DNA from: Chamaea fasciata
Taxonomy: Eukaryota; Chordata; Aves; Passeriformes; Sylviidae
Assembly: GCA_029207755.1 (NCBI GenBank)
Contig: JARCOQ010000002.1
Span: forward strand, 13,345,156 to 13,409,155
DNA length: 64,000 bases
Direction: 5' to 3'
In this document: in pieces, positions 49,335-61,717 of the stretch
How positions within the stretch are numbered: position 1 is the stretch's first letter
How the letters are laid out: each line of letters begins with the position of its first letter
Notes under the pieces: generated by a model
Database searches by the model: none
What the model was told of the DNA's origin: nothing
Seen by the model: only the letters and a program-made list of their open reading frames with translations
Translations under genes and position numbers: made by a program

Positions 49335-50647
49335 GTAAGATTTTATGCTGATAATAAGGATAATGCTTACAACAAGCTGATAACTGAATGAGTTACATTT
49401 ACAGGACTAAATAGTTATCATGCCCACAATACAGCCTTTTTTGTATCTTCCCATAATTTTGCAAAGTAATTATTTAGATCGAAGGGAGGAAAAAAAAATA
49501 AAGTTCAGGATTTCATTCTAAGCTCTCTGAAACTGATGAATCATGGAGTCATGTTTTAAATATTTAGCTTGTTTTTTGCATGTTGGATTAAAAAATATAA
49601 TATTCTTTGCATGAAAATAATGCATGTGTCTGTGCTCTAATAGCTTATATAAAATTTTATAAATTATTATTTCCAAGAATGTGCTCTCTGGAGAGTATGT
49701 GACCTCCTCATGTGTCTTTTTTTTTGCTCCATCTGTTCAGTAATAACCATTTTGCAGAGAAAAAGAAGGTTAAAGTCACCCTTACGACATGATCAGTGCT
49801 TTTTTTTTTTTTTTTTTTGAAGTTTATCAAATCCCTACCTGTCTGTATTTGCCTTTTGTCAGGTACTGACCACAAGTTCAGTGATGAAGCGTAGATGATA
49901 TTTGGGGTGGAATGAAGGATGGGAACACCAACCTACTCCTATCCTCCCCACACAAGATCTTGAACTTACTTGTTCCTTCTTCTTTTAGACCAGAGTGCAT
50001 TTCTTATTGTGAAATATGAAGGTCAAAGTCCTTTTACTGTGCTGTTCCTGTCTATATAGCCTCAAGATATAAGGATACATAATAAATACCCCAGTAGTCA
50101 AAATTGGATTTTTTTTTTCCGATTCAAGCATTTGTGAAGATTCCTACAACTGATAGATTCTCAATCCTGAAATTGTCATCTTCCCATTCTCTCTCTTCCC
50201 TCTACATTTTTTTCCAGCTGTTGCTATGAGGAGCCATTATTAAAATAATTACCTGAGTACAACATGAGCATCACTTGAGAATGATTCTTACAGTGCATCA
50301 TTAATGGAAATAAACACTTCTGAGTACATCAATAACTTGTTTCACTTATAAAAGATAAATTCTCTGATGTGGACATCTGTCCACTAAAAGCTGGACTGAG
50401 AGCAGCAACTCTTTTATACCTGGAATAAGAAAAATAGAAGCTTGCAAAGATTCAAATTAACTTATGAGATGAATTTGAGTCACTGATTGAAAAATGATAG
50501 TCCTGTGATCCTGTGATTAGTGGGGAAATTTCTTACAACAAGGCTTTAATGAAATTCTCCTGTGTGTGAATTATAATGCTTGATCTCAATTTTAGGAGAT
50601 ACAATTTGAATGCAGAACACTGATCAAAAAGTAGTACTCAGAAGAAG
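49335..50647. other. Unique AT-rich non-coding DNA
   Basis: No mobile element or supported exon. A 20-bp T-run lies at about 49800-49819. Confidence 0.55.
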
Positions 50648-50893
50648 TTTCCTTCCTTCCTTCCTTCCTTCCTTCCTTCCTTCCTTCCTTCCTTCCTTCC
50701 TTCCTTCCTTCCTTCCTTCCTTCCTTCCTTCCTTCCTTCCTTCCTTCCTTCCTTCCTTCCTTCCTTCCTTCCTTCCTTCCTTCCTTCCTTCCTTCCTTCC
50801 TTCCTTCCTTCCTTCCTTCCTTCCTTCCTTCCTCCCTCCCTCCCTCCCTCCCTCCCTCCCTCCCTCCCTCCCTCCCTCCCTCCCTCCCTCCCT
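50648..50893. repeat. (TTCC)n followed by (TCCC)n microsatellite, about 245 bp
   Basis: About 185 bp of almost pure TTCC repeats to about 50832, then about 60 bp of TCCC repeats to about 50892. This is a perfect polypyrimidine/polypurine tract. The 121-codon plus-strand (FLPSFLPS...) and 105-codon minus-strand (GRKEGRKE...) frames arise from the repeat and are not genes. Confidence 0.99.
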
Positions 50894-52875
50894 TCTTTCC
50901 TCTTTGCCTCTTTTACTTTTAAATAAAATATATCAAGTTGTTTTGGCACCAACACCTAACCTTGTCTGGTTTTAATCATGTTTTTTTTGTCTATTTTGAA
51001 ACCTTTTGGGTTCAATCTGTTTTATTCACAGAGGCTTAGTTTTTTAGTTTTCCTTGGTCTTCTGTGTTTAAACCAGTTCCTAACATCAACAAAAGTCCTA
51101 TTTAGTAAAAAATGTGTGTATACACACAGAATCTTCTAATGAGCATGTAAGGTTGTATAGCACATAAGTGTATGACTCTTCTGTGAGACAAAGTATAGCA
51201 GAGGTGGGCAGCAAAGGCACTACACTGCTTTTTTAATTCCAGGAGTACCTGAAATGAAAGCTATTTCAGCATTCCTGCATGTTGCTTTACACATTTTGAT
51301 TGTTGCTGAAAATTGCTGGATGCTGGAGAAGCTCCCTACTGTGTATAATACAACTTCCTGTGAATTCCAGAAGGAGCTTTTCCTAGAAGCGTAATAGGAG
51401 AAATCTCACAGCACACATCTCTTATTCTCTCCTTCTTTAGAACTCAGACTGGGAGAGAAAATATTTCTGGGGCAGAAGGGATGGGATAAAGAGAAGCTGA
51501 TTATGAATCTCAAACTATCCAGTATTCCTGATAAGCTTTCCTAATTGTTGTTCTATGTTTTGCCTTTGACTGTATTTTTTCACCACATCAGTGTCATAGA
51601 TAGGACCAGAAAATAAGCTACTTAAATAAGTGTGTGATAGGATGACTTGTATGCATGGTAAGTACTGGGGGTTTTTTGTGTTGTTTTTTTTTTGTGGGGT
51701 TTTTTTGAGGGTTTTTTGTTGTTGTTGTTGTTGTTTTTTCTTTTCTTTTCCTAAATTATACACAAAGTTGAGATTCTCTATGCAGTAAATAATTGAGTGT
51801 ACCTTCCCCTTGAATCTTCTTAAACAACTGTCACATTTACTATCAACTGTGTTAAACTACTATTTTATATCAAGAAACATTTTGCTACATCTCTCTTACA
51901 AGTGAAGTGTGTCAATCCACCAGCAACAAGAAACTGTTTTGGAGTATTACCATGCTTTAAGCTGGGACATGAATGTTGTCGACAAGAAGAGAAATGTTTA
52001 CTGTTAACAAGTGACCCACATATTAAGTCTATTTTGAGAACTAAAGCTTAAGCAAAGAATCATTTGAGGGTTTTTAAATTTAAATTACCATGGATTTTTA
52101 AGTGCATCTTCAAGTTTTTCAGGCTCTATCTTTCAGGATAAGGAATTAATTTTTTTTTTTTCATTAAATGATCATTTCCTAAAATGATATTGAACTGCTG
52201 GATATTGTACCAACTGTGCTTTATGTTGATGAATAATCATTGTACTATCTACTAGTTTAAAGAGATACAAAGGGAAAACTTCCTGCCTTTTAAACTCTAA
52301 CTACAAATATCTGAGGACTCTGTCAGTCAAAGATAGACTAAAAAATGTGGATAAGAACAAATACATTTTATCCTGACAAGTAGTTTCTCTGCTGAAAAAA
52401 GTTTCAATTGACTGAGAATTTACAGGTTTTGTTGTGAATAAGCCATCAGTGTCTTTTACCATTGGCCAGAGCACTTCTTCAAGTTATTTGTGGTTACTGC
52501 TTACCCTTGGGCATGGAGAATCCACATTTGGTTCAAAATGTGAGCATGACAACATATAGCTGAATTTACAACATGTACTTGTGATGACTTAATTTTACCC
52601 TGCATTAGAAAGTTACTTAAAGAAGGCCACTGGTCTACTCTTCCAAATGGATTAAAGTGACATCCTGAGAATTCCTACTGCTGTCTGTTGCCTTTAGTCA
52701 GCAATAATAGACTTGTATTATTCTATTTTTGCAATAGCAGTGCTAAAAATGTATTTTTGCTGGGTTAAGTGAGCAGCATTATACAAGTTCTCAGAGTTAC
52801 ACAAATTCTTGCTCTGGTTGGACTGTCTGCTGCATTTATTGTTATATCATTATCAAAAACATAATGATTTAATGG
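50894..52875. other. Unique AT-rich non-coding DNA with a T/G-rich tract
   Basis: No mobile element recognised. Contains the low-complexity tract at 51667-51758. Confidence 0.55.
51667..51758. repeat. T/G-rich low-complexity tract with (TTG)n
   Basis: Runs of T with short G groups and six TTG units, ending in 'cttttcttttcc'. Similar in style to 30458-30600. Confidence 0.9.
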
Positions 52876-53305
52876 GAGGGATAAAGCACCTCTGCTGTTA
52901 GGAAAGGCTGAGAGAATTTGGATTGTTCAGCCAGGAAAGGGAAGCTTCAGGGTCATCTAATTGTGGCCTTCCACTGCCTGAAGGGAGCCAACAAGAAAGA
53001 TGAAGAGAGACTACTGACAAGCATCTAGAGTAAAAGGACAAGGGGGAATAGCTTCAAACTGAAAGACAATAGGTTTAGGTTAGATGGTAGGAAGAATTTC
53101 TTTACTGTGAGGGTGGTTCTTTCCTGGATGAGGTTGTCCAAGGAAGCTGTGGCCACCCCATTCCTGGAAGTGTTCAAGGCCAGTTTGGATGAATTTCCGA
53201 GCAACCTGGTCTAGTGGAAGGTTCCAGCCCTACCATGGCAGAGGCTTGGAACAAGTTGGTCTTTAAAATTCCTCCCTACCCAGACAATCCTATGATTCTA
53301 TAATT
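52876..53305 (+). mobile_element. CR1: CR1 LINE, 5'-truncated 3' end
   Basis: Plus-sense CR1: 'aagcacctctgctgttaggaaaggctgagagaatttgg', 'gtggccttccactgcctgaag', 'caagaaagatgaagagagacta', 'gctgtggccaccccattcctggaagtgttcaaggcc', and tail 'acaatcctatgattctataa' at about 53305. Confidence 0.95.
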
Positions 53306-54129
53306 TATATAAGGCTCATCTTGAAATCCCCTGAAGTCTTATAGTTTGGGGAACCCCAAGAACAAGAAAGATGTGAGATCATATTTTGTCCAAAAGTGGA
53401 ATAACTGATCCGAGCTTCTGAATCTGGATGAACACTGGAAGCCCCAAGTTACTGGATAAAAACAACTGTAGTGTACCTCCCAGCTGGTGCTAAACATCAT
53501 CTTACTTTTCATTTGATACCTTTTCTCCAAACTGAGATGTCTAAAATAAAATTAAAACTAAACAATGCTCCCCACAGTATATCTATTCTTTGTAAAAAAT
53601 ATTTTTTTAAAAATAGTTTAGTACAGGTAAATCAAATGGGATTGCTTTTAATTTTTTTTTTCTTCTCTCAATTTGATACTTAAACTAGTAAAAGAAAAAG
53701 TAATTTTATTGCATGGTGATAAAAGTTAGACTTTTCTTGACCTTCAATATGTGTATTCCCTTTCCTTCTAGAAAAACTAATGTTTTGTCCTTTTCTTCCA
53801 TAGAAATAATAATAGCAATTGCAAGGGTTATAAAGTTACAGTAGCAGCAGCAATAATTCTTTCCCTGTGAAAAACTAATACAAGGCAGATGAGAAGCCTT
53901 GTAGTACTTTCTCTGTCCATAGCTAATTTGAAATAAGTGGGCTGCTATGCAAACTGGAATCACTCCACACTTTCCCTTCTCCCTCATCAGTACCTTGGCT
54001 AGAAACTGCACTGTGAAAGCGCTCCAAGGGCTGAATTTAGTGATACTCTGAAAAAGGCAGGTTCTGTATCAGGTCTGGTTACTCATCAAAGTTCCGAACT
54101 GGAAAAGAAAGAAGGCTGTTCTAGGCCTT
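53306..54129. other. Unique non-coding DNA
   Basis: No mobile element or supported exon. Short T-run near 53652-53661. Confidence 0.5.
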
Positions 54130-54560
54130 TTGATTGTTTTCTCTCGTCTTCATACTTGTTACCTGGGATCAGAGACCAATCCCCACCTGGCTACACCCTC
54201 CTTTCAGGGACTTGTATGGAGTGAAAAGGTCTACCCTGAGCCTCCTTTCTTCAGGCTTAACATCACCAGATCCCTCAGCTGCTCCTCATCAGATCTGTGC
54301 TACAGACCCTACCCCAGCTCCACTGCCCTTCTCTGGAAACCTTCCAGGACCTCAATGTCCTTCCTGAACCGAGGAGCCCACAGCTGGACACAGGATTTGA
54401 GCTGTGTCCTCACCAGTGCCCAGTACAGGGGGACAATCTTTGCCCTGACCCTGGTGCCCACAATGTTTCTGAACCAAGCCAGGATGCCATTGGCCTTCTT
54501 GGCCACCTGGGCACACATGCTGATTCACATTCAGGTGGCTGTTAGCCAGCAATTCCATAC
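54130..54560 (-). mobile_element. CR1: CR1 LINE, internal fragment lacking its 3' tail
   Basis: Reverse-sense CR1 of an older subfamily: 'ttgttacctgggatcagagaccaatccccacctggctacaccctcctttcagg', 'cctcagctgctcctcatcagatctgtgctacagaccc', 'gcccacagctggacacaggatttgagctgtgtcctcaccagtgcccagtacaggggga', 'gccattggccttcttggccacctgggcacac'. The left end stops inside the element without the tail. The minus-strand frame at 54309-54570 is the corresponding ORF2 C-terminal remnant ([57 protein letters not shown]). Confidence 0.92.
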
Positions 54561-55272
54561 ACTTTTCCAATTATTCCAACGTGGCTGATTTCAGCAGATA
54601 AACACAATGGAAACGTAACATCACAGTGAATGTGTTCACACTATACTTTTAGTCTGCTTTAAAAATGATTTGGTGAAACAAACAGGCTCAACTAAGAGCG
54701 TTTTCTGTTGGATTAAAGTTTCCTATTTTGGGTAGGTGTCCTTCCTACAGCTTCCTGAATGTCATACTACTTCAGGGGCTCTTGTATCAACAAACCAACT
54801 TTGTAAAACAGAGCAAGTTTTAACTTCTTTTCACCTTTTGCTGGAATGTGTTGCTTGTCATTTTAAGCAATTTTAAATTTCTTCTTATTATAAAAATATG
54901 AAATTTACAGTTTATACACTTTCATAAAAATGGGGGTTTTGTTAATTTTTTAACATTAATTAATATTTTTAAGACTTTTGAGGTATTCTATATGCCCCTG
55001 TTCACCCTAAATTTATGATTTTAACTTATCCTTGTAACAAATGTTTTATGTTAATTAAAGATATCTTGATTTTGTTTGGGATCCTGGTCTAACTTGATTT
55101 ACTTTTAAATTTGTGAAGAAAATAGGCTTAGCTTATCCTGTGCTAAACTTCTGCAAAAATGTAGCAAATTCCTTAAAGATTTTTCAGTATCATTTTATGT
55201 AGTTTATCTTGATCTTCATGAAGAAAATAGTAGATACGTTTACATCTACAATTCTATTGGCTGCAGATTCAT
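54561..55272. other. Unique AT-rich non-coding DNA
   Basis: No mobile element or exon recognised. Confidence 0.5.
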
Positions 55273-55622
55273 ATAATCATAGAATGGTTGGGGCTGGACA
55301 GTGTGTTCCAGTGCCTCACCACCGTCATAGTGTTCCTGATATGTAAACTAAATCTACCCTCTTTCAGTTCAAAACCATAACCTCTTGTCCTGTCACTACA
55401 TCTGACAGAAGAAGCCCCTCTTCAGCTTTCTTAAAATCCTAATTTAGGTACTGAAAGGCTCCTATAAGATCTTCGCAGAGCCTTCTTTCCTCCAGACCGA
55501 ACAACTCCAACTCTCTCAGCCTTGCATCATAGACAGGTGCTCCAGCTCTCTGATCAACTTCATGACTCTCCTTTGGACCCCAAGAAGGCCATATTCTTCT
55601 AATGTTGGGGACCCCAGAAATG
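55273..55622 (-). mobile_element. CR1: CR1 LINE with internal deletion
   Basis: It begins with the CR1 tail in reverse ('ataatcatagaatggttggggctgga'), then jumps directly to 'gtgttccagtgcctcaccaccgtcatagtg', so roughly 130 bp of the usual 3' UTR is missing. It continues through 'cctcttgtcctgtcactacatctgacag', 'gctcctataagatcttcgcagagccttctttcctccag' and 'ttggaccccaagaaggcc' to about 55620. Confidence 0.92.
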
Positions 55623-55908
55623 ACTTTTTGGAAGCCTAGTATTGGAAGAGTGATCTCTTTCTCTGATCAAGCATGTCTTGTTGCAGTGGTTTTTTCAGTA
55701 TGTCAACATGATACCTCACTCATTCACTTGCTATAGCTGCTGCTTTGTTGATTGTGTCTTCAGATTTTTGGCTTCCAAAATTTATCTAATAACATTATTT
55801 AAATAAGTTGGTGCTGTGAATATTGTTTGACTGGCACTGATTTGGATTCTAAATATAAAAATAGTTGGAAAATACCTTTTCCTTTGTTTCTCAATATCTC
55901 TAATTTAG
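55623..55908. other. Short unique spacer
   Basis: AT-rich DNA with no recognised feature. Confidence 0.5.
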
Positions 55909-56151
55909 TCCAGAGCTGTTCTCAAGTATGTGCCTTGGAAAACTAATGCATCAGCCACAACCAGTGACAGAGCACTGCCAGGAATTCTGTCCAGCCAAGA
56001 TCCCATCAAGAAACAAGGGTGTGAATCCAAAGGAATTTCCACACATAGCAGTAATTCAGTTGAGTGGTGAACTACTTTACCAGAGTCAACCATTTGAAAA
56101 TGGAGGTTTCAAAGAGATCATCAGCTTCCTTAGGCAGAGATTTCAAGTGAG
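55909..56151 (+). CDS. Candidate internal exon, unidentified
   Basis: A 243-bp segment after a pyrimidine-rich acceptor ('ttcctttgtttctcaatatctctaatttag' ending at 55908) and before a possible donor (GTGAG|GTAACA, GT at 56152). After one leading base, one frame is open for 80 codons. It starts PELFSSMCLGKLMHQ and ends FKEIISFLRQRFQVR. No domain is recognised, and the donor is weaker than that at 49335. A chance open frame is at least as likely as a real exon. Confidence 0.15.
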
Positions 56152-58264
56152 GTAACAATTACACTGAGCTATGTTATCCATGAAAATAAAACAATTCCCT
56201 CAATCATACAAAATGATGATGGATCATCCAGTAAACTCATTTTTTGTCACTTAAGTGCTAAAGAATCTGCAGAAAGTACCCCGTAATAATGACAGTACTA
56301 TTTTTTTTTAGTGTTAATAAAAGACACACACAAAAAATTAGTTTTAAACAGAGGAAATATTTGTCTTATGATGTGTCCAACACAGCCTCTTCATAGCCTT
56401 GGGTGAACTTTAAGATTAATATCAAACATTAAAAATGAATACGAAAAGATTTTATTAAAAGAATAATAAGGGTGAGTTTTGCTCATGGCATTCCTATTGA
56501 GATATTAAAGGGGTCAAAGTACAAATATTAGGTGCATAAGTGTATAGCTGCTGACAATAGCTTTTAGAACATTGATGTTTTCAGTCTACCATGATCAACT
56601 TACAAATCTGCATAAACTTTTTTTTTCATCATAGAAGAATACTTATATATAAAAATGTTTAAAAATATCAGCAAGGATGTTGGAAGCAGTCAACTTCTTT
56701 CCATTAGCCATCTTTATTTTTTATGTTCTATGTCTACAGCTATCACTGTGTTTATTCCTCAACACTACATTGTACCTTTCTAAAAAACTCCAAAAAATCC
56801 CAAGAGATGTTCCACTTGGAGGTTAGAAACCCACCATTCCTCAAAAGATAAAAATGTGCACACAATATGTGATTTTTTTAACCTCTTTCTTTTATATGCC
56901 TGTAATTGCTTTCACTCAGTGGGGTTTTTCTCAAGATCAGTGGCCACGTGATTTGTTGGGAATAATCTAGCTTGATCCTGGCATTTTGACTTTGACTCAA
57001 AATACATTTAGAAAAACAATACTCTGTAAGAAAGCTAATTGAATTCAGAAGGTGACATATATAATTATGTATGTAAGAATCCAAAAATAGGGATTAAACT
57101 GAAAAATGTGTGAAATTTGACTATGACTTGGCTGTACCTTGTTTCATTAATTGGTTTGTTGTAATTTGGAACAGTAGATAGCTATATAGAATGTAGACGA
57201 CAGTAAAATCTGAGGGAAAAATAACTGAAAAATGTGTGCAATGGTTTAGTTTGTTCACTTGGATCAGCAAGGGGCTAAGATGTCCTTTTAGTTTCTCCTT
57301 ACTGTTTATTTTTCTGTTTCAATGGTGTATATGGGATTTAAATCAGAGAGATTCTGTGCATCTTGTGTATCTCTTACACACACATCTGCATATCTGTGAG
57401 TAAACAGTCAAACTGGTGAGTATGTTGTTGTCAGCCTAACTGAATATTAAAGCTTTCTAAATGCTTGGTCAAAAAATAACTTAGGATTATTTTCTTACTT
57501 TGGAAGACAGCAGATTTCCATAAGATATTTACAATTTACTGATTTTAAAAAATGAAAAAATTCCTTTGAAATAAGGGTATATGCAAAAAATATTTTATAC
57601 TGATCTGAAAATTTTCAATTTCCAATTTCCATTTTCTTTTTCATCTGAAAAGTTGATACAGTGAATTATCTTCAAGTGAAAATGAGAGAAAAATCATCAG
57701 TACTCAATAAAACTCATCTAGCAGAGTTTAATGATTTTTATTGCATTATAACTACTCTGAACTTTTATGAAGTGAGAAGCACATCTACTCACTTTTGTTA
57801 TTCTCATTCTTCCATTTCTTAGAACATGATTGAAAGTACTTAGAATCTTTAATATGCATAATTTCAAGATACTGTTTATCTTCTGGGAAACATAACTCTT
57901 CAGAACTGTTGTAATTAATCCTTATTTCATGAAACTTTTAAAATGGACAAAAGTTACTTACTTCTTTGTCCCTTACATGGAGCAATGTCTTTTTCCCTTG
58001 TTTCTAAGGTACTGATGATGCAAAAAGCCTGTGTTTTCAGGAAAGAGAAAGAAAATTCACTTCTACAGAATGGGATCTTTCATCTTACCCTTCAGGTAAA
58101 TGAAATTATTGTTCCCATCATAAACCTGAAGGAAAAAATATTTTATTTCAGAACACGGTTCTGAGATTAAGATCTCATGTATTGTTACTACAGATCATGG
58201 TAATTAAATGATAATTTTTTAAAAATGCACATCCTAAGTCACCAAAACATGCCATGCATCTCAA
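56152..58264. other. Unique AT-rich non-coding DNA
   Basis: No mobile element or supported exon recognised over about 2.1 kb. Confidence 0.55.
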
Positions 58265-58530
58265 GGAAAGCCAATGCCAACAGGAGCCAAGGCCAAGCCC
58301 ATCAAGGATGGTGGTAGCCAACAGGAGCCAAGGCCAAACGCATCAAGGATGGTGGTAGCCCCTCTGGGATAACAGATATAAGAAGGAAGGAAATCAGTTG
58401 GCACAGCAGCCAGAGAAAGGAGTGAGAATATGTGGGAGAAACAGCCCTGCAAACAACAAGGAAGAATAAGGGAGAAAATGTCCTCCATGTGCTCCAGATG
58501 CCAGAGAAAAAATTCCCCTGCAGCCCATGG
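58265..58530 (+). mobile_element. LTR-like fragment with TATA box
   Basis: Segment with 'cccctctgggataacagatataagaaggaagg' (TATA-like 'gatataag' near 58375) followed by 'cagccagagaaaggagtgagaatatgtgggagaaacagccctgcaaac' and 'gattcccctgcagcccatgg'-like sequence. The order resembles a bird LTR promoter and leader that I recall, but I cannot name it. The ends are not defined and no TSD was found. Confidence 0.4.
58277..58358. repeat. 41-bp tandem duplication
   Basis: Two units beginning 'ccaacaggagccaaggccaa' and ending 'aaggatggtggtag', at 58277-58317 and 58318-58358. They differ at about two bases (gccc/acgc). They lie in the LTR-like fragment. Confidence 0.93.
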
Positions 58531-58871
58531 TAAGTTTTAGTTCACTGAAAGTTTTGTAAATGTTGCTGACAGCTCCAAATGTGCCTGGTTAAGTGGAAAC
58601 AAATATCTGTGAGTTATACAGTACCTTGGCCAAGTGTAGCCAGCAAAGAAGTGCCAGCAAATTCACGGTAGCCATTCAAGGGTAGCCAGCAAAGCTGTGT
58701 CAAAAGGGAGTAGGAGTTGGAATCCTGCTCATTAAATGCCTTGTTAATATTTTGGTATGTGATCATACGACTATGTGAGTCCAAGCGCAACAAAACACTG
58801 CATTAGGTCTTGTGATTCAGATTCAAGTAAAAAATCCTGTGTCTTCTGTACATTTTAGTTCTCAAGAAAGC

Positions 58872-58907
<36 letters not shown>

Positions 58908-61352
58908 AAAACAAAAAAGGGGAAAATAATTTTATATAATTAGCACTTTAATTTTTAACCTGTGTCCAATACCGTGTCCTTATTTTCAACACTCTTATTT
59001 TTGCAATATTACAGGCTGCACATTCTGATGTCTTTTGATCGTAAATTGGGTTATTTTTCATTTGGTGTTAAGAATACTACTATTTTTTTTCCAAATCATT
59101 CTATTTCAGAAAGGAACTATTCTGCTCTCTTTCTGCTTCTGTTACACAGCATGTTTTTAGGCAAAGTATCTCCTTTCCCAAATTGTTTTGTGCTGTACTT
59201 CCATACTGAGCCAAAAGAACAACTTTTGGATATCTCAAATAAACATAGACATATTTATGTATTTTTTATTAAATTATTCTTTTAAAAATATCTGTGATTT
59301 TTTTTATTAGTTAAAAAGCTTTAAAACCTCCTGCCAATGTGACTCTCTTGCTAAGGAAAGACTTTATAATGATGTTATTTTCTTCTGTGGACAAGATGGC
59401 TTAAACTAGGTGACAAAATTAGTTTCAGAGCAAGGTTAAAAGAGGAAGACACATCAGAAGATATTCAAGATTAGGAGAGAGCATAACAACATGACATACT
59501 TTCTTACTTCCATGTTGCTCAGGCTTTATTCAGATTTTTATTCTTAAACAGGGAAAATTGACCTTATTAGAGCTATATTGCAATGTAGAGGATGGTTAAT
59601 AGTTTACACCTTAAGGCAAACCCCCATCATCTTACTTTACATGAATTCAGAGCTTTATTTAATTATTTACCTTAGTTGATGAATTTGAAAATATCTGAAG
59701 GCAACTGAGAAAGGTTCAGGACAATAAGATGTGAAATATTTTTTATTGTCACTAAAATTTGCTTTATATTTCTTATATTCTTACCATGGAACAAAAGAGT
59801 ACATATCTTTATCAGTCTGTTTTATGGTTCTAGTAATTATTTCTTGCCAAACATGGTGAAATTCTGGCTTCTTTAAAAGCAGAAGACCTCCCTTTGCAAA
59901 CATTTCCCTGTTTCCAGACTTTTGCTTTGTGTCTTGAATGTAGGTTATGAAAGATGATAAATACAACCCAGAACTACTGTATCTTGTGGTTAACTTCTGT
60001 GGCTCTGATTTGATATGGCATGGTGTGATGATATTTGACTAGAAAAGGAATTCACTGTGAAAGGGATTTGTGAAGGAAGGAAAGCAAAGAACCAGAAAAG
60101 AAAGTAACAGCAGCATGTGCACAGTATGCAAACAGGGAATTACTCCTGCCAATACTTATAAGCCATTATCATTCAATATTTTCTTCCTGTATGGCTTGAG
60201 CATATGGGTGCTTTAAAGCTAGATGCTGATTGATCGGTATGACCCCTTGATTGTTTGTATGTACGTGTGTGAAGATATATATCAGCAGGACTTGAGGTGA
60301 ATAGAAGAAAGGCATTCATTTTCCATAAAGACTGTGATAAGTTTGATGTGTTTTTCTACCAATTTGAATGACCTTCTACTTGTTTGGGGATAGATTTCTT
60401 TGAGCCATCAACAGCAAGCCAAGAAGCTTTTCTTCAGACAGATATAATGGAATGAGATGGAATTATGCAATCTCAATGTTTCATACCTTCAGCCAACAAA
60501 GACCATCAAAGCATACAGAGGTAACATGGCTGTTTCACTACATGAGCACTACTTGGCATGGCAAATAAAATTATTAGGACCTCAGAACAACTTGGGGTCT
60601 TCAACAGGTCACAGCTAGATTACAAGCAAAAAATAAATGGAGGTGACTGAAATGTTGATAATGAGGATTGAAACCTTGACCTCAGTCCCATCTTTTACAC
60701 CCATGAATCTCTGTAGGTGGGGTCAGCTGTTTTTTAACTTCTTAGAGTTCTCTGTGCTCTCCGAAAGCTTCATGTTCTTTATTCAGTTCAGAAAAGACTT
60801 TATTCTGTTCATAATGGTCCTCCCCAATGACGGAAAAGTCATATGCTGTGATGATGAACCTGACATTGTCCATCCTGTTCATATGATGAATAAGATGTCT
60901 GATGTAAAACTTCAGCAGTTGCCATTAGGCAAAGTAAGATTTGCTCTGAGCAAAAGCTGATATTCAGGCTCAACACTTTGCATTACATTTTAGTCACCAA
61001 AATAATCAGTCCACTGTACCAAGGAATGAAATTGATATTAGAGATAGGTAAAATTTACAAAAAACAAACAATTTAAAGGATTGAAGCAAATTATGATGTT
61101 CCTATCCTGCAGTTGGTTTTCAACATGGTTTTCAGGAAAAGCACAGGTGTTGGCTATTGTGGAAATGCAAGGAAAATGGTCTAGGTGAACAATGCAATTG
61201 CCAGTCTCTAATCTAATTAATTCAAAAATATTTTTAATTTTTCTTTATTTTAATTTATATTTAGTAACTGAATTCTCATTGGTTGAAGGAGATAAGTAAA
61301 GTCTTAGCAGACAAACTCAGCCCAACATGTGGGAGTGATTATAGTCTGTCTC
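58531..61352. other. Unique AT-rich non-coding DNA with a poly(A) run
   Basis: About 2.8 kb without identified elements except the A-run at 58874-58905. The 107-codon frames at 58962-59285 and 60637-60960 have no recognisable domain or splice context. Confidence 0.5.
58874..58905. repeat. Poly(A) run, about 32 bp
   Basis: An uninterrupted A-run followed by 'ccaaaacaaaaaagg'. It could be the tail of a retroposed RNA on the plus strand, but I recognise no source sequence before it. Confidence 0.9.
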
Positions 61353-61717
61353 TCTTTGTGAGTGATTGTGACAAAAAACCAGACCAGCAGGGAATCTGAT
61401 GAGTGTATTCAAAGAAACGAGCTGGTTTTTTACACTTTTTCAAGGCACAGTATTTCCTTACATGCTAATTCTCACTACCTGACCTATCCCATGTTGTTAC
61501 ATCAGCAACACACTTTCTAAATGTCCTACTATGGTGTGATCACACACTGTTCACTCGTCTGTCAGCTTCAGGCAGGCTCCTCTCCTGCAGGGTTTGCGGT
61601 GTGACACCTCCTACCCTCAAGGTCAGGTGGACACAAGCCTCTCTGTGCTGCCCTATGCTTCTGCAGGCATGCCGCACAGCCAATAGTTCAACTCCATCCC
61701 CTCTCTTCACACATCTT
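61353..61717 (-). mobile_element. LTR, copy B of the family at 33244-33586
   Basis: A 357-bp LTR at 61357-61713 reads TGTGAGTG...CTTCACACA on the plus strand. A 4-bp repeat TCTT stands at 61353-61356 and 61714-61717, which is low complexity and so weak. It aligns with copy A over nearly its whole length and carries about 30 bp (around 61517-61555) absent from copy A. The orientation is inferred as minus from copy A. Confidence 0.75.

Noticed and set aside
50610..50975. Open frames of 121 and 105 codons encoding FLPS or GRKE repeats
   Set aside because: They are direct translations of the (TTCC)n/(TCCC)n microsatellite and would exist on both strands of any such tract.
60637..60960. 107-codon plus-strand frame
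   Set aside because: No splice or promoter context, no recognisable domain, and a length within chance for a 64-kb window read in six frames.
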